Shown in pieces: positions 13,110-25,630 of a DNA stretch of 64,000 nt (position 1 is its first letter; each line of letters opens with the position of its first letter). The notes under the pieces are model-generated. The model was not told the DNA's origin, made no database searches, and saw nothing but the letters and a program-made list of their open reading frames with translations. This DNA comes from Amphirosellinia nigrospora (taxonomy: Eukaryota; Ascomycota; Sordariomycetes; Xylariales; Xylariaceae): positions 11,294,193 through 11,358,192 of the forward strand of contig SCHM01000001.1 in assembly GCA_004123355.1 (NCBI GenBank), written 5' to 3'. Both the position numbers and the translations under genes were made by a program.

Positions 13110-15060
13110 TCAAGAAGCAGAAAATCCCCAAAGGGTTGGGTCAGACGTAATGATCTGTGTTTTGAATTGGACGCCGGCGGCGCCGAATGCGGCCTTCAAG
13201 TTCCCGACTTCAACACGCGATACGTGATCTACCGGCAGGATGCCATGAAAAGGCTGTACCACGGCGATCGAGCGAAAGTTGGGCATAGCTTGACAACTAT
13301 GTGCGAACGCTTCCAAGCAATCTGCCACCCAAATTGGAAATAGCTGCCGGCCATGCACGACATATCCACCCATAATATCCCTGTAGCATAATCGAGCGGC
13401 CGTCTGAGTACCTCGACACTGACTTCTACTCTGCGGTCTGAAGTTTGTGCTCAGCAATCTCAGGCGTTGAAGGCTGTCGGGGCAAAGAAGCCAACGGTAT
13501 CTCTACTATCGAACCCGTGGCTGGGTGGTCGCTTCTGCGCTTTAACCCTCGAGAATAATTGGTGAGCACCTCAATGCCGACCGATAGGGCTTTCAGGGCT
13601 CGAAATTGTCGGAAAGATATCGGTCCACAATGTAAGCTGAACAGAGCGAGATATAAGTCTTCGAGATGACCTGCCGCTTGTCGAAGTGCCAACTCCACAT
13701 CCGATGAGTCAAGATGTTGTCCATTCTCCTGCTACATTACTCGGTGTTAGTTGTCAAATATCTTGAAGGGTGATATTAACCCTCATGTACCTCAGACATA
13801 AGCTCTAGATGAAGAGAATGCGAAACGATTAGCTCGAGAGAAACTTACCAGCAAAATAAAGGGATTCCAGGTGAGTGTCTTTAGGTTTGGGCAAGCAGCG
13901 AGCAGTCGGCCTACTTTTTGCGGGTCGATAGCGGAGAGCCCGAGATGGAGGTCCTTGAATTGGGCTAGCCAACTCAGGAGGTGCTTATTATTCTCGGAAC
14001 TCGCGAGTGCACCCTCACCAAAGACTGCATTCAAACCAGTAAAGGAAGAATCGTCGACTCGGTAGCTTGTGACATTCGCCAGGTTTAAGAATCTCAGATC
14101 CGTTACGCGACAACCGTTGGCAATGTACGGAGTGAAATAGAGCTGGAATACCGGTCCCAATATGTCTGCGTCTTCATCCTCGGAGGTGTGCTTCAATGGC
14201 TCCCATTTTATTCGAAGTTTTCGTGGTTTCTCCGAGACGTATGGGAAACATGAGGTGTCGCCAAAGAATGCCTTGTCGGCGTCCCCGCTGACGGCGGAAG
14301 GGAGATTGTTTTTAGCAGCGCGAATCGTCGTCAATATATCTTTCAAGCGAGGTAGCATGATAACTGCACATCAAGAGTCAGTGAGGCCGGATTTACCTGA
14401 AGCGACAATATCTTAGCAGTAAGTAGGACCGTACACAGCGAACTAGCTACACCAAATATTGTTCTTGACAGCATCTTGTAGGGAGGGCGTTAACAAATGG
14501 GATAACTTACGCATATGGCGAATGATCTCGTGCGTCCACAAAGGCTTAGCCGAAAGGAGCTCTGGTGAGCCTAGCTGATGCAGCTCCGGAGGGTATATAG
14601 GAGACGAACTAGTCACGATGGCGGGAAGAAGAGGGAAGTATCGCTGGATATCTGCCTCGATTTCGTCCTGCATCTCGGGTTTGTTGAGCGGCACCAGATT
14701 AGCCAAGTATTTCAGGCGCGCGCGAAGCTCCGGTTTATCGTGAAGAGTCCGGAACAGACAGACCATTTGCTTGGTCGACTGGATTACCACATGCTTGTAC
14801 AGATGCTCGGTTGCGACATCCCCGACGCGGTGCGAAACCAAGGTGAGGCTACATAGTGCGCGCTGGCGAAGCCGATGTTCGTAGGGGAGAGGAAGCCTGG
14901 AGTCTATGCAGAGGAGGTTGGGGACCAACTTGCCACATATCTTGTGTACCACCTCCGTCGGAAGAGTCATGAGGGCGGGCATCGTGGCGTAGATGTTGTC
15001 CCCGGTTGTTTGGATGATGCAGGGATTGTTGCAATGAGATGCGTACACGAGTAGACTCAC
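13110..15060 (-). CDS. F-box-like / leucine-rich-repeat-type protein
   Basis: Four exons, all in phase: 15060(or 14982)..14511, 14363..13849, 13728..13430 and 13380..13110; introns of 147, 120 and 49 nt. The likely start is the ATG at 14982, giving 'MPALMTLPTEVVHKICGKLV', which reads like a fungal F-box-like opening helix, for 518 residues. The rest has irregular leucine-rich spacing ('DLRFLNLANV', 'LKTLTWNPF', 'FKDLHLGLSAID') as in fungal F-box/LRR proteins, and ends in 'DPTLWGF'. Inferred role: substrate adaptor of an SCF ubiquitin ligase; the target is unknown. The last 49-nt intron removes an in-frame TAG and joins an otherwise orphan terminal frame. Confidence 0.6.
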
Positions 15061-16677
15061 TTAGTATCGTGATTTCCTCAAGGGACTAGAGAATAGTGAT
15101 GGGTATATGCGGGCTAGGTTTGAGGAAAGGAAGAATAGAAGCTTGGGATCTGTTAGAAGTTGACCTCAGATCTACAAATATCCATATGGATATTAGCTTG
15201 AAGATGGGTCACTCAACCTGCTACAGAAGTTTGTAGCATTGGATGTTTACTTCCTTCCTGCGGTGGGGGTGGTGCTACCCAAAACCGAAATTGGTAACTC
15301 CCGGAAACTGGCGGAGTAAATTTCTACTTTATTCTTCGTACCATTCGTTAGTTGGCGACTGAACCTCAGCTCGAGATGGTATAATCGTGAGATATCACAT
15401 TGGGTCTTTCATTGTTAAAAGACCGGGAGAATTTGCATACACAAGGAGGTCGTTCTAAAGACTACCAAGCACACGGATGAATGCTTTTATCACTACCTAC
15501 GAACATATGTTGAACTGCGAAGGCAGTTTGTAATTCAAGACGATTTAATTGTACGAACGATGGCTTGATCTAAGCACCAAGAAACTCACGTTTTAGTTTT
15601 ATAGATCCAACAATGGTTAATAATATTCATAAACCCCCTTTTTTATTAGTATCATGGTCATATGTAGGAAATATTTAAAGTTTTCTTCCTGATCAAGAGA
15701 GACTTTCTCGGTGTATTGAATCCCTTTACTCGCATATAATGAAAACGCATAAGTCAGATATAACAAAATAAAGGAAGTATTGCTCTATAGCAGACAAGTT
15801 AGCTACCTAACTAGAGTCAATTAGAGTCGATTTGCTAACCATCTTGACGTTCCATAATATTAAATAAAAAATGAGCCAACATTACTGCAATGAAGCAATT
15901 GTTGCTTAGTACCAAGCCTTGTCTATACTTGCCACTTGTTGTAACAAGAAACTTTACGCTTTATCAACAATAAAGCTTAACACAAGAATATCTTCATTTA
16001 ATGTCTGTTTTATCTTGTCTTACCTTACCCCTTAGTATATACTCCTTGTATTTTTTCTTCCCTATCTTGGCTGCATCCACCAAGTTGTATACCAAGCTTC
16101 CTATGACAGCCCATAGCCTATATGTAGCTAGTGGGAATAATTAGTGTGTGGCCATGGAGATATAAGTGACCCATGTGTCCGATTTACCAGGCAGCGCGGC
16201 GTATTAGGTAATTGCAACAGCATGTAGAGGACTAGACATTTTTCTACCTGAGACGATTTCTGCCTTTTTTTCTCTCTCGGATACACTACAAACTCACAGT
16301 ATAGAGTAGATTGGGTGTTAAAATCATTTGCCTTCCGCTTTAGCACAACCCCCTCCTTCTCTCCCTTTCTTGGGATTGACAGTATAGGAAGCTACACTTA
16401 AAGAAAGCTACACTCAAAGCGCTAGGGACTGGAAGAGTTTATAGTTTGATGCATCATAACGAGTGTATTGATATTTGTGTCTCCTTCCAGCAACCTAAAC
16501 AAGTCTGCAGACTGATAATGGAAAGCTAACGAGCGAATTGAGCAACCATTCTCTCCATAGTTCTCACGAAAACATGAAATCCCCTCCTACCAAAATCTGC
16601 CAATCCCAAATCTCCACACGATAGCATTGCATCGCAACCGTGGATCTTTCCTTTAATAGAGGCCCCAGTCACATAAC
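15061..16677. other. AT-rich intergenic region
   Basis: About 1.6 kb. From 15500 to 16100 it is clearly AT-rich and poor in open frames. No repeat copy, tRNA-like fold or gene was recognised. Confidence 0.5.
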
Positions 16678-17517
16678 TTAGAGGAGATTTTGGAGAGCGG
16701 TGAGAATTGGTCCCAAAATGTTGGTACTGACACTTGTGATAGTCGCGACAGAAGACTGAATGGCAGCAGCTGTGGGGCCGGTAACTCCAGAAATGGCCGA
16801 GGTGGCGAATGTTGTGACTGGTGTTGTAAAAGGGGACAAGGTAGCAACGAGAGCAAGGGCCCTGTGAGAGATCAAGAGTTAGAAAGTGTTGTTTACAGCG
16901 TTTCTGGAGTGTGCATAGGCGCATTGCACAGGAGAGCATATTTTTTGCCAAGTTGAGTAAGAAGTAACCTCAGAAATACTGACTGGGCTTTGACAAGTAC
17001 GGCCGACACTACCATGTTATATCAGCATCACTATTTGGCACTATCTGCGGCAGTTTGGGAGGAACTCACGTGTGGGAAGCGATAGAACACCATTGGTGAC
17101 AGTTTGCACGTTGGTCACGATGCTCTGTACGTTCGAGGTCAAGCCAGAGAGGGTGGTTAGCTCAGAGGAGGTTAGAGTCCCCGTGATGGTGGTAAGAGGC
17201 GTAACAGCGCTGGTCGCACCACTAATTGCGGTCGCGATGTTTACCAGAGACCCCGAGATGGCTGAGATAGCCGCAGGGGTGATGGTGCCCGAGAGCGCAG
17301 TGTCTGGAAAATATTTAGATCGAGATCGTATAGTAGGAAGGCGGGGGATAGGGGGTGTACTAATAATGGCCGTTTCACTAGCAACGGCACTCTGCGCGGC
17401 GCTGACAGCACTAGCCGCGGTGTCTAGGATCGCATTGCGGCGAGTAATCGTCGACGACGGGGCAGCGAAAGCAGAGCCGACGGAGAGAGCGGCGAGGAAG
17501 AAAGTAGCGAACTGCAT
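16678..17517 (-). CDS. Small secreted Ala/Ser/Thr/Val-rich protein
   Basis: Exons 17517..17361, 17303..17070 and 16861..16678. The first begins with a clean signal peptide (MQFATFFLAALSVGSAFAAP). The mature part is low-complexity and aliphatic ('SAVSAAQSAVASETAII', 'AISGSLVNIATAISGATSAV', 'TSVSTNILGPILTALQNLL'), with almost no Cys. This looks like the hydrophobic surface-active or wall-associated secreted proteins of moulds, but no named family can be claimed. The second intron (about 208 nt) joins phases that differ by one, so either one base is missing or a tiny exon lies inside it. Function unknown. Confidence 0.6.
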
Positions 17518-20084
17518 TTTGGCTCGAAATGTGCGGATGGATGAGTCCTAGGGTAAATGATAGTTGACAAGCGCCTGGTTGCTTGAAGAGAGCTTATTGA
17601 AGAGGCAGAATCGAGTTTGGATAAGTTGCTGATGGTGATAGGAGACGAGATGGTATTGATGTTGAAGCGACAACCCTCTCTTTTTATAAACAAGACTTCT
17701 CAACTCTCGAGTCTAAAATCCTAACCCCCACGACACATGTCAAGTGGTGTGCCTCCTCGACGTTTGACCTGCTCTCAAAACGATTATCATTATGTGAACG
17801 CTTTTGAGAACAATTCAGCTCCGATACCAGGCCAGGCCAATGGATGCCTGAGACATCTGAACACTTCTCGTGCCTTTGGGGTCGCGAGGCTACATTGCCT
17901 ACGATCGAATATTGGATGCGCGTGTGGCGGTTTGCCACCGTAAATTGGTGTAGGGAAGCCTGTTATTCCCGGGCCAATAGGGGACATCGATTTTCCTTGT
18001 CTGCAGTTCGTTGAGCTGAAACAAAAGAACGGTAAGACGAACATAGAGTCTGGGGTAGTGGCTTTTTTTCCCGAGAAAAATGATGAACCTTGATGTAGCG
18101 AGACATAATAGCTACGCTCAACTACAACTAGTACCCTAATTCTAGGCAGATTGTATCTAAAGCAGTTTCATGAACATATAGACATGGCATATTTTGATTT
18201 AGAATTATAGCAGTAGTTAAGGATGATTTTTAGCACGGTAAAAATACTTCCAGATCCCCTCATACTAGTCCTGTACTTTTGTTTAATGCCTCGGGGGTGC
18301 CAAGATATTGAATGTGACAAAACCCCGGCCAATGATCTAGAATGTCTTAAGAAATGGCGTTGGGGAAAATCTTACCAATGAGACTAGCTGCAGATCAGAG
18401 AAATGTGGCTCTGCGACCCTGGCTTTCCGAGCTGTCATATTTTACGCCGTAGGAAGATCTCGGCTTACCGATCTTCGACGGGGTAAGATTTGGCGAAAGT
18501 ATAATTGCACGTAGAACAACAAGCTTGATCGCATTGTAAGCATGTCTATTGTCCCAATTGCGCAATAATGGCGCCTTTCCCGCCTGATCATTTGAAAAGT
18601 TGGGCTGAAGGGTTTGAGTTTGGCGAGTTAAAATGTGTGGCCCTTTTTTGATTGAACTGCGTTATTCGGTTTATCATATATCATAATTCAAACAACGACT
18701 CCTTCACAATTTCGAGGAGGTGACCTCGAGACCGCCACAACTGGATTACAAACACAGTCCGGGTAACCGTGCCGTTCTCGGTATCAAGAATGTTGATCTT
18801 ACGCATACTAACATTATAAATAAAAGGTATTAACAGTGTAACCGCATTACAAAGCTGAAGACTTTCCACACAAAATACCCACCAATGAACAGGTCAAGGT
18901 GCCCCCAAGAAGAGTATTTCGTGTGACTATGTTGTATGACCATTCATTTCCACAATTATACTACGGCCGACGCCACAGTTATTCCTTCATGTTATGTCCG
19001 AAAATCCGACCTTGAACAGCCAAACACCTACGTATACGTTGTGTGAATGTTAATCGGAACCAACTATTACATCTTAATTCAGTCAGTGAAAGACTTTCAA
19101 CATCAAATTTCCGTGAGTTTGATTGTAAGCATGAGAGGTTCCGTTCTTAGATCCTCAGATATTCAGTCGCGGAGGCTTTCATACCTACTCCCAAAACAAA
19201 GCACATGAACTGAGAAGTACATACGGATCGACAGAAGCCTAGGAACTAATGTCGAGCTGGGATGGTTATCAACGACTATATTTTCAACCGGTTCCAAATA
19301 AGCGCCCAAAATAATGCCTGCGACATTGGTGCTTACATCTTGCTTAGGAAGCTGGGACCGGTATTGCGTCTTATGACGGTGGCCAGGCATGTGAGGAACG
19401 TCAGTGGCTCAACTGCATATGGAAGACTCAAAAGATTGGGCCGCAACCCCATAGCCTTGTGACAAAAATGATGCCCGAAATTCTGAAGAGCGCAACTTGA
19501 TGCTACTTCTCACAAAATATTACGAAGCCAAGAAGTTGGGGGTATGCTGACACGAAAGCCATTCCAAATCTAACACTCTTACAGTCCGCAATGACGACGG
19601 TATTCGCCGTGCCACTGATTGTTCAAGACCCGTACATAGCGCTAGAGGAAGAAGAAATGGCGGCCATGGTTTTGTCGTGATCCCCATCACGATCTCGACC
19701 TCCGATAGAGGAAGTACTTTTTGTATCGACGGTATTGTGCGCCGCGCTTAGTGTCTGCTACGACCCCCCTACGCTCTTGATACTTGTGATGGTGTCGATA
19801 GAATCAAGGACATATGTGTATCAAGCTAGATACAATGGACTAACCTACAGCATGAGGACAAGTCCAGACCCCTTGCGTAGCAACTCGAGTCGGTATGCAT
19901 TCATACTCCAAGATCCTGACGGACAGTACTGAACAACGGAAGTAGTTCAATCTCTTTGCAAATCGAGTATTCAAGACTCATCTATAGATTAGATACGGCG
20001 TTGGAGTTGAGCGAGATTATGACAGATTATTATGTGTGACATGAATGATTTCGCAAGGGCTGTCAGGGACCTCGCAGGGGTAGG

Positions 20085-20220
20085 GTGTGGACATCTGTTG
20101 TTGCACGGAGAACCAGTGAAGCTATCTCCGTGGGCTCTGTGTGACTATGTGACTATGTGACTATATACAGAAAGTCTCTTTGTCTGGTCTGATCCTCATG
20201 CCTAGATCCCTGTTCCTGGT
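20085..20220 (-). repeat. Dispersed repeat relic, blocks a-c (matches 39797-39922)
   Basis: Read on the minus strand this segment contains, in the same order as 39797-39922: a block with CCAGGAACA...GATCTA, a block GACAAAGAGACT..CTGTATA, and a block CTCCGTGCAACAACAGA followed by GTC.ACAC. By eye the blocks are roughly 80% alike. The TATA-like element in the middle suggests a promoter-bearing end such as an LTR, but no terminal motifs or target duplication were defined. Confidence 0.6.
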
Positions 20221-20549
20221 AAGGGTTATTGAATTATCTCTGATAGGGGCGAACATGGATATCCATCACGAGATCCAATTGCAGCAGCATACCGTTCCAC
20301 GACGAACATTACCAAAGTGGGCTACAATGATGTCTAGATTTTTGTATCTTCTCACTGTTGCAACCGTGGCAGTCTCTTAGCATGTGACAAGGACTTTTGG
20401 TCGAGGGCATGGGAGGATATTCATCTTGTCATAGTTTGCTAGAGAGTCAGGTGGGGACAAGGTCTTGTGTCCCTGTTCTTCTAACTAGCACATCCCCAGT
20501 TTCTATGCTTCTGGCTGCGTTGCTTCGCCCTTACCTGGCAGATGTATGA

Positions 20550-20606
20550 ATAGAACACTGAGTTCCAAGCACTTGAGTACAAGCCCTGGTCACAGAAATA
20601 CGCGAG
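20550..20606 (-). repeat. Dispersed repeat relic, block d
   Basis: The reverse complement contains TGTGACCAGGGCTTG followed by CAAGTGCTTGGAA, matching 39923-39955 (TGTGACAAGGGCTTG, GAGTGCTTGGAA). It is a partial copy in inverted orientation about 330 nt from blocks a-c. Confidence 0.55.
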
Positions 20607-21267
20607 TAGCTAGCCTCATATCAAGTTTCCACTCACACAGCGCCATACACGATATGTAAGATAGGTTCCCGACCTCAGATTCGCGATCCAGTCCCTTGGT
20701 ATGTGTGATACAGCAGCTCTTGTGTTTGAAGAGAATTATGTGTCATCACATACAAATTAAACTAGCGCGAGTGCTGAATCCAAGAATAGTAGACGTAGAC
20801 AGGTTATCTTCTACCAATCAATATACAACGCGCTTCCTTATGCCAATTCAATGAAGCCACCTGAGCAATATCTGTCCTCGTCCCTCCTTGGCGTGTTCGA
20901 TAAATTTGTAGATATTGTAACGAGTGAATTGGGTGAAATATTGATGTTGAAATGGATGCACACGGTAACTAACCTAACGTGGTCTGTGCATATTCCTTAT
21001 TTCCGACCGATGCTAATTACCTAATCTACAACGATGTGTATAACTCATGCACGCGCCGTGCGTAGCTATCAGTTACCCAGTTGGCAGTTGTATATTGTGA
21101 TACATCTGAAGTATAATAAATGAGGTCCCCCAACTGATTGCATATGCTCAGAGTTCTATTAGTAGCAAGGCGAGGTGTTTCTGCATAATGTGTCGAGTCA
21201 CTGTTTCTAACTTCTATCGTGCCAATTATACAATGAATAACGTGATCGTCCACTTTCATAGTGGTGT

Positions 21268-22799
21268 TTAGTCGACATTGTAGATCTCCCTCACAAGGCT
21301 TTCTAGTTCGGTGCTTTGCCCGACCTTGATCGCAACACGAACTATCCACGCAGATAACCCTGCCATCCAGTCATACAAGCCCTCCATTCTTCTGAGTAGG
21401 ATCATTACCCATGATATCATTACGGCAAGCGCCGCGGGACGAAGCTCTCTTAGAGCAGGCAGGAGCTCATTTGAGACAACGGGCGAGCGGAGCCAACCTT
21501 CGATGGCGTTCCAGCCCGCGCAGCTGAACTCGTCTTCCTTCGCATTGTATGCGTGTGATACTGCATGGGAGAGCAGGTTTATTGCACGCTGTACCATGGG
21601 GGCTTCGCTTTCTGGTAGGAGTCCGACGGCTTTTAGCTTAGCTTCAAGCGTGGTAAGGATCAGCCACGTATCAGCGGGGATGTAGCCTGGATTTGAGGAC
21701 ATGGCAATATCATCGCTTTCCTCGATCTGCCGCAGCTCAGCCCTTACTTGGTCTGGTAGACGAAAAGGCGAGTCGGGGGTAGTGTGGATTGGAGTTGGAT
21801 CATCAGGTCGAGGCAGCCACGGAGAAGCACGAGATGTTCAATGATGTCGTCGATCGTGAAGTTTTGGTCTATTTCCTGATATTTGATTAGGTCACGGGCC
21901 ACCTCATGTTGACCGAGAAGCCGGCTGGATGCTACAAGCGCGTTACTGTTGTCTCTCGTAGGATGTACGATGGCGGCACGGTACCCCGATATCGCGCCGG
22001 CGCAATAGGAGGCTGATGCTTGTAAGTGGTGGCGTCTCTCGGTGTAGTTAGTTGTCTTACGTGCCTTATCGATGGCGGAAATGCATAGAATGCTGTACAT
22101 AAGAAACGAGTGCTTATAAGCTTCAAATACGATGTCATCTGCCCAAAGTGGTGCTCTCATTGCCTCTGTTAAGGAAGAGAGCCGAATGCCTTGTGTAGTG
22201 ATGCATATAAAGGAGACATTGGTAATCTAGTGGCGCTTGGCCTCATTCGGAGAGTCGCCGGCTGAGTCGGCTGGTGAGGATAAGCTGGGTTTGTTGATGG
22301 CCAATTGGCCCTCTATCCGGGCCGAACATTTTGAATCTTTCGGCCCTTCAACTTCGAAATAGCGGATCTTGTTGCCTCTGAAAAATGTTTGCAATCTGGC
22401 ATCGCGGTATTTGATAACCTTTGAGTTAGGCTCGTTATGGACTTCACTCCAGTGTTGGCACATGCGTTTGATAGACGTGCAGGCATAACTACACTCAGGG
22501 GCATCACACTTGAAGCCGGACAGGACTGGTAAATCCGCAATCCGCGGCGAGTCAGATGCCGGAACGCCGACGCGGTCGGGTGAAAGTAAGCGCAGAGAAA
22601 CCAATTGATCTAGTATGCGGCGACGCTCGGAGCGCAAGATGTGATGATGCTGAAGGTGAGAAGATAACCCGCTAGGCTGGATTGCGTATTGACAGCCCTG
22701 ATATTTACATATAATAACTGAATAGTTGGGAAGATAGGTTAACATCCCACCAAGACCCGTTGCCGAATGCTTGAGTGGTGGCTTAACGGTCCTGGTCAT
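21268..22799 (-). CDS. OrsD-type (DUF3505) zinc-finger protein fused to fungal transcription-factor domain
   Basis: Read as one gene across three or four single-base breaks (about 22239, 22180 and 21775-21779). Residues about 20-160 hold two C-x(4,5)-C...H-x(3,4)-H modules ('CKYQGCQYAI..HLQHHH', 'CDAPECSYAC..MCQHWSEVH') with the spacing of OrsD/DUF3505 proteins. The rest has the Upc2-like fungal regulator pattern: an 'HHYT' motif, then 'AYKHSFLMYSILCISAIDKAR', 'RRHHLQAS', and a helical C-terminus. The usual N-terminal Zn2Cys6 cluster is absent; the zinc fingers sit in its place. It is divergent from the FAD monooxygenase, suggesting local regulation. The fusion is inferred from continuous reading across the breaks; two adjacent genes is the alternative. 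Confidence 0.6.
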
Positions 22800-22818
22800 G
22801 CCGCAAGTGAGTGCCTAT

Positions 22819-23330
22819 GTGTAGGTAGAATATGGTTGTATTGGCTCAAACACTCAACTCTACCTAAATAAGCGTGGCTGATTGTATTGGCTCGACCTGA
22901 ACGCCCCGCTTTACGTAATCATAATAGTGGGTTGGTATTGCACCCCATGCTCTGGTGAGAAAGCATTCAGCAAAACCCCTTGATGATGATCCCCAATAAG
23001 CTTCTGAGCCATAATTGAAGTTGCAGAATAGTTAGATATATCAGGAGTCAACCTAGTCTTCGTAAATAACAACGCCATAGTTTGGCAGCTGGGTTAGCTG
23101 TCCACCGACACTGGCTTCCACGTGTGTAGGCAAAATACACTACAAGTGTAACTGGTTGTATTGACTCAAATACCAATGTGGGCGACCTACATGCAAGCTT
23201 GAGTATTGTTCGTATGAGGTTGAGACAACTGCACGCTCCCCCCTTTTTCAGTATGTGACCCCATGTTCCACTAAATTATAACCCTGGGCTCGTGAGGAAG
23301 CATTCAGTGAAGCCCCTTGAAGAACAACGG
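22819..23330. repeat. Degenerate tandem duplication in the divergent promoter
   Basis: Two diverged copies, about 22819-22990 and 23122-23320. Shared blocks in the same order: GTGTAGG..AA.ATA; TGGTTGTATTG.CTCAAA; then GTGAG.AAGCATTCAG followed by CCCCTTGA. The duplication fills most of the space between the OrsD-type regulator and the FAD monooxygenase, so it may carry binding sites for either gene. Confidence 0.65.
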
Positions 23331-23525
23331 GTGCGATACTATCATTATGGCTTATAAAGTCTTACATATCATCATCTCTATCATAGCTATATATATCTGA
23401 CATGTCCTCGTCTCATCTTTGTCCTGACACCACGCTCATACTTGCAAGGAGAATAACTAGCGTTTCTAGCCCATCAACCCTTCACTACTACTTCTGTTCC
23501 ATATCTTACTAACCCCAGCCTCACA

Positions 23526-25262
23526 ATGCCTCTAACCTCGCAACCAGGCTCTGTCGAAATTGTTGACGGCATCCACCGTTACCCTCGAACAGGAATCAAG
23601 GTCATCATATCCGGCGCCGGTGTCGGTGGTATGCTCGCGGGTCTCGAGTGCTGGCGGAAGGGCAACGACGTCGAACTCCTGGACCAAAATGAAAGACTGT
23701 CGCCCCTTGGCGATTTCTTCACCATCGGTCCTTCTGCTCTTGCAACCCTGCACTACTACCCCAAGATGGTTGCCGAATATAGAGAAACCGCGTGGAATTC
23801 GCCCCTATGGTGGTGTGACCCAACTGGGAAAAAGCTGGTCAGCGAACTGGTCGAGTGGAATCGTCCTGGGGCGGCGCCGCACGCTGCCAAAGACGTACCC
23901 ATCGTGGGTTTCATTAAGACACGTCCTTTGATCATGGGAATGTTGGAGGATCAGATCAATCGTAAGTAACTTCTGGCATTACCTACCTGCCAGTTTAAAA
24001 ACATCCTGGAATGATTATGACTGACTCCGAGTGCTGTAGGTCTAGGAATCCCAATCCACTATGGCCGCAAAACTGTCGGCTATGAAGAAGATGTATCGGC
24101 TGGCAAGGCTCGTGTCCTAACAGCGGGCAACGAAGTCTTTACAGGCGACGTCGTAGTCGCGGCTGAAGGAATCGGAACCAAGTCATTTGAAGCCGTGACA
24201 GGTTCCCCAGTTCCCTTTGTGAGCAGCGGATACGCGATCTTGAGAGGCGCATTTAGCCCTAGTGTTATTGCGCCTGGCTCGAAGGCCGCGAAACTCTTGC
24301 TGAAACCTGGACAAACTCCCGAAGTTCGCACGTATTTCGGGTTAGTGACGTTAACAACCGTTTGACCCGTAAATAATTGCTAATGTACCAGATAGAGAAG
24401 ACATGCATCTTATCACGCTCTTCACCCACGAGAAGGTCGGTCTTGCGTTTACGCACAAGGAAGATGGCAAAGCCAAGGAATCGTGGTACAACACGGTCCC
24501 GGCCTCTGAACTTGCTACGATTCTGAAGGAGCGCACCAATTGGGGCGAGGAGATCATGGATTTTGTGAACCAGGTGCCCGCGGACACGCTGATTGACTGG
24601 AAGCTTACATGGCGCGATCCCCAGCCTAAATGGACGTCCAACGGCGGGCGCATCGTGCAGCTCGGTGACAGTGCTCACGCATTTCTTCCCTCCTCGGCAA
24701 ATGGTAAGGTTTTCTTAATTTTCCTTTCCGATTCCTTATCCTTAGTCGACTACCGAGAGAGCTCATTAAATATGCTTGAATTTCTATTGAAAGAGGTTTT
24801 TGAGTGTATGCTAACTATATCTCCCATTTAGGTGCCACGCAGGCAATGGAGGATGGAATTTCGCTAGCCGAGTGCTTATACCAGGGCGGAAAGGAAAATG
24901 TGTCTTGGGCGACGAAAGTGCACACGAAACTGCGATACCAGCGCGTTTCTGTGATTCAGCAATTTGGCATTGTGTCCCGCCACATCCTGCATCATATCGA
25001 CATGAGCCTGCTCGATGAGGGCAAAAATCCGTTCGAGGAAGTCTTGCACCTTGGCCGCTGGATCTGGCAGCATAACCCGGAGGATTATGCCCGCGAACAG
25101 TTCGCAGCTGCGCTGGACCATCTCCAGAATGGCGCACCGTTTGAGAATACGAATTTGCCCAAGGGACACGTGTATGAGGATTGGAATGTCGAAAGTGAAT
25201 TGAAGAAGCAAGCGGCGGGAGCACCGACGCACCTCTTTTCCAATGGGGACTGGAGTAGGTAG
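23526..25262 (+). CDS. FAD-dependent monooxygenase (aromatic hydroxylase type)
   Basis: Four exons, 23526..23961, 24040..24340, 24396..24703 and 24832..25262, give an intact 491-residue protein; all phases agree. Rossmann motif at residues about 24-53 ('VIISGAGVGGMLAGLE..DVELLDQ'), the mid-protein 'GDVVVAAEGIGTKS' (DG-type motif), and 'GRIVQLGDSAHAFLPS' followed by 'GATQAMEDGISLAE' (GD motif contacting FAD). These are the group A flavoprotein monooxygenase signatures shared by salicylate hydroxylase-like enzymes and many secondary-metabolite hydroxylases/epoxidases. No transmembrane segment is seen. Substrate unknown. It shares a 726-bp promoter with the OrsD-type regulator. Unlike most neighbours it carries no frame error. 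Confidence 0.9.
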
Positions 25263-25630
25263 ATTGGTACTCTAGTGTGAGTTTATGAGAACTGCTGAGA
25301 AGACCTCACAACTAGTGAAAAGACTTTAACGTCCTCGAGGCGGGGCTAATGTATCATTGAAAATAGAAATCCCTCACTCATTGCTCTTACTCTCGTTGTT
25401 TTTTCCCAATTAGGTTTGGACGTGTTGAGCTATTCATTAAGGTTAATTACGAGCCTCTCTTTTTTTATATCATTAGCAGTGTCCTGTAAACTACGCCATA
25501 TAGTCCGTGATTCTGACTGGTTTGATGCTACGGGGAATGCTCTGGCTGGAGACTTTTTTGTCCATCAGCCATTAGTTGTCCCAGTATTGCGGGCCCTCTG
25601 AGGTAGCGACAGATGCAACAACCCCTATTA
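25263..25630. other. Short intergenic, convergent 3' ends
   Basis: Between the monooxygenase stop and the stop of the minus-strand unknown gene; no further gene seen. Confidence 0.5.

Larger units (their letters stand above)
17518..21267. other. Gene-poor region with repeat relics (3.7 kb)
   Basis: No gene can be supported. Frames are short and scattered. It contains at least two inverted-orientation relics of the dispersed repeat also found at 39.8, 40.8 and 61.0 kb (see separate entries), and a short tandem GTGACTAT array near 20138-20163. Confidence 0.55.

Noticed and set aside
17072-17551. 159-codon plus-strand frame
   Set aside because: Antisense shadow of the small secreted protein, which has a signal peptide and spliced structure on the minus strand.
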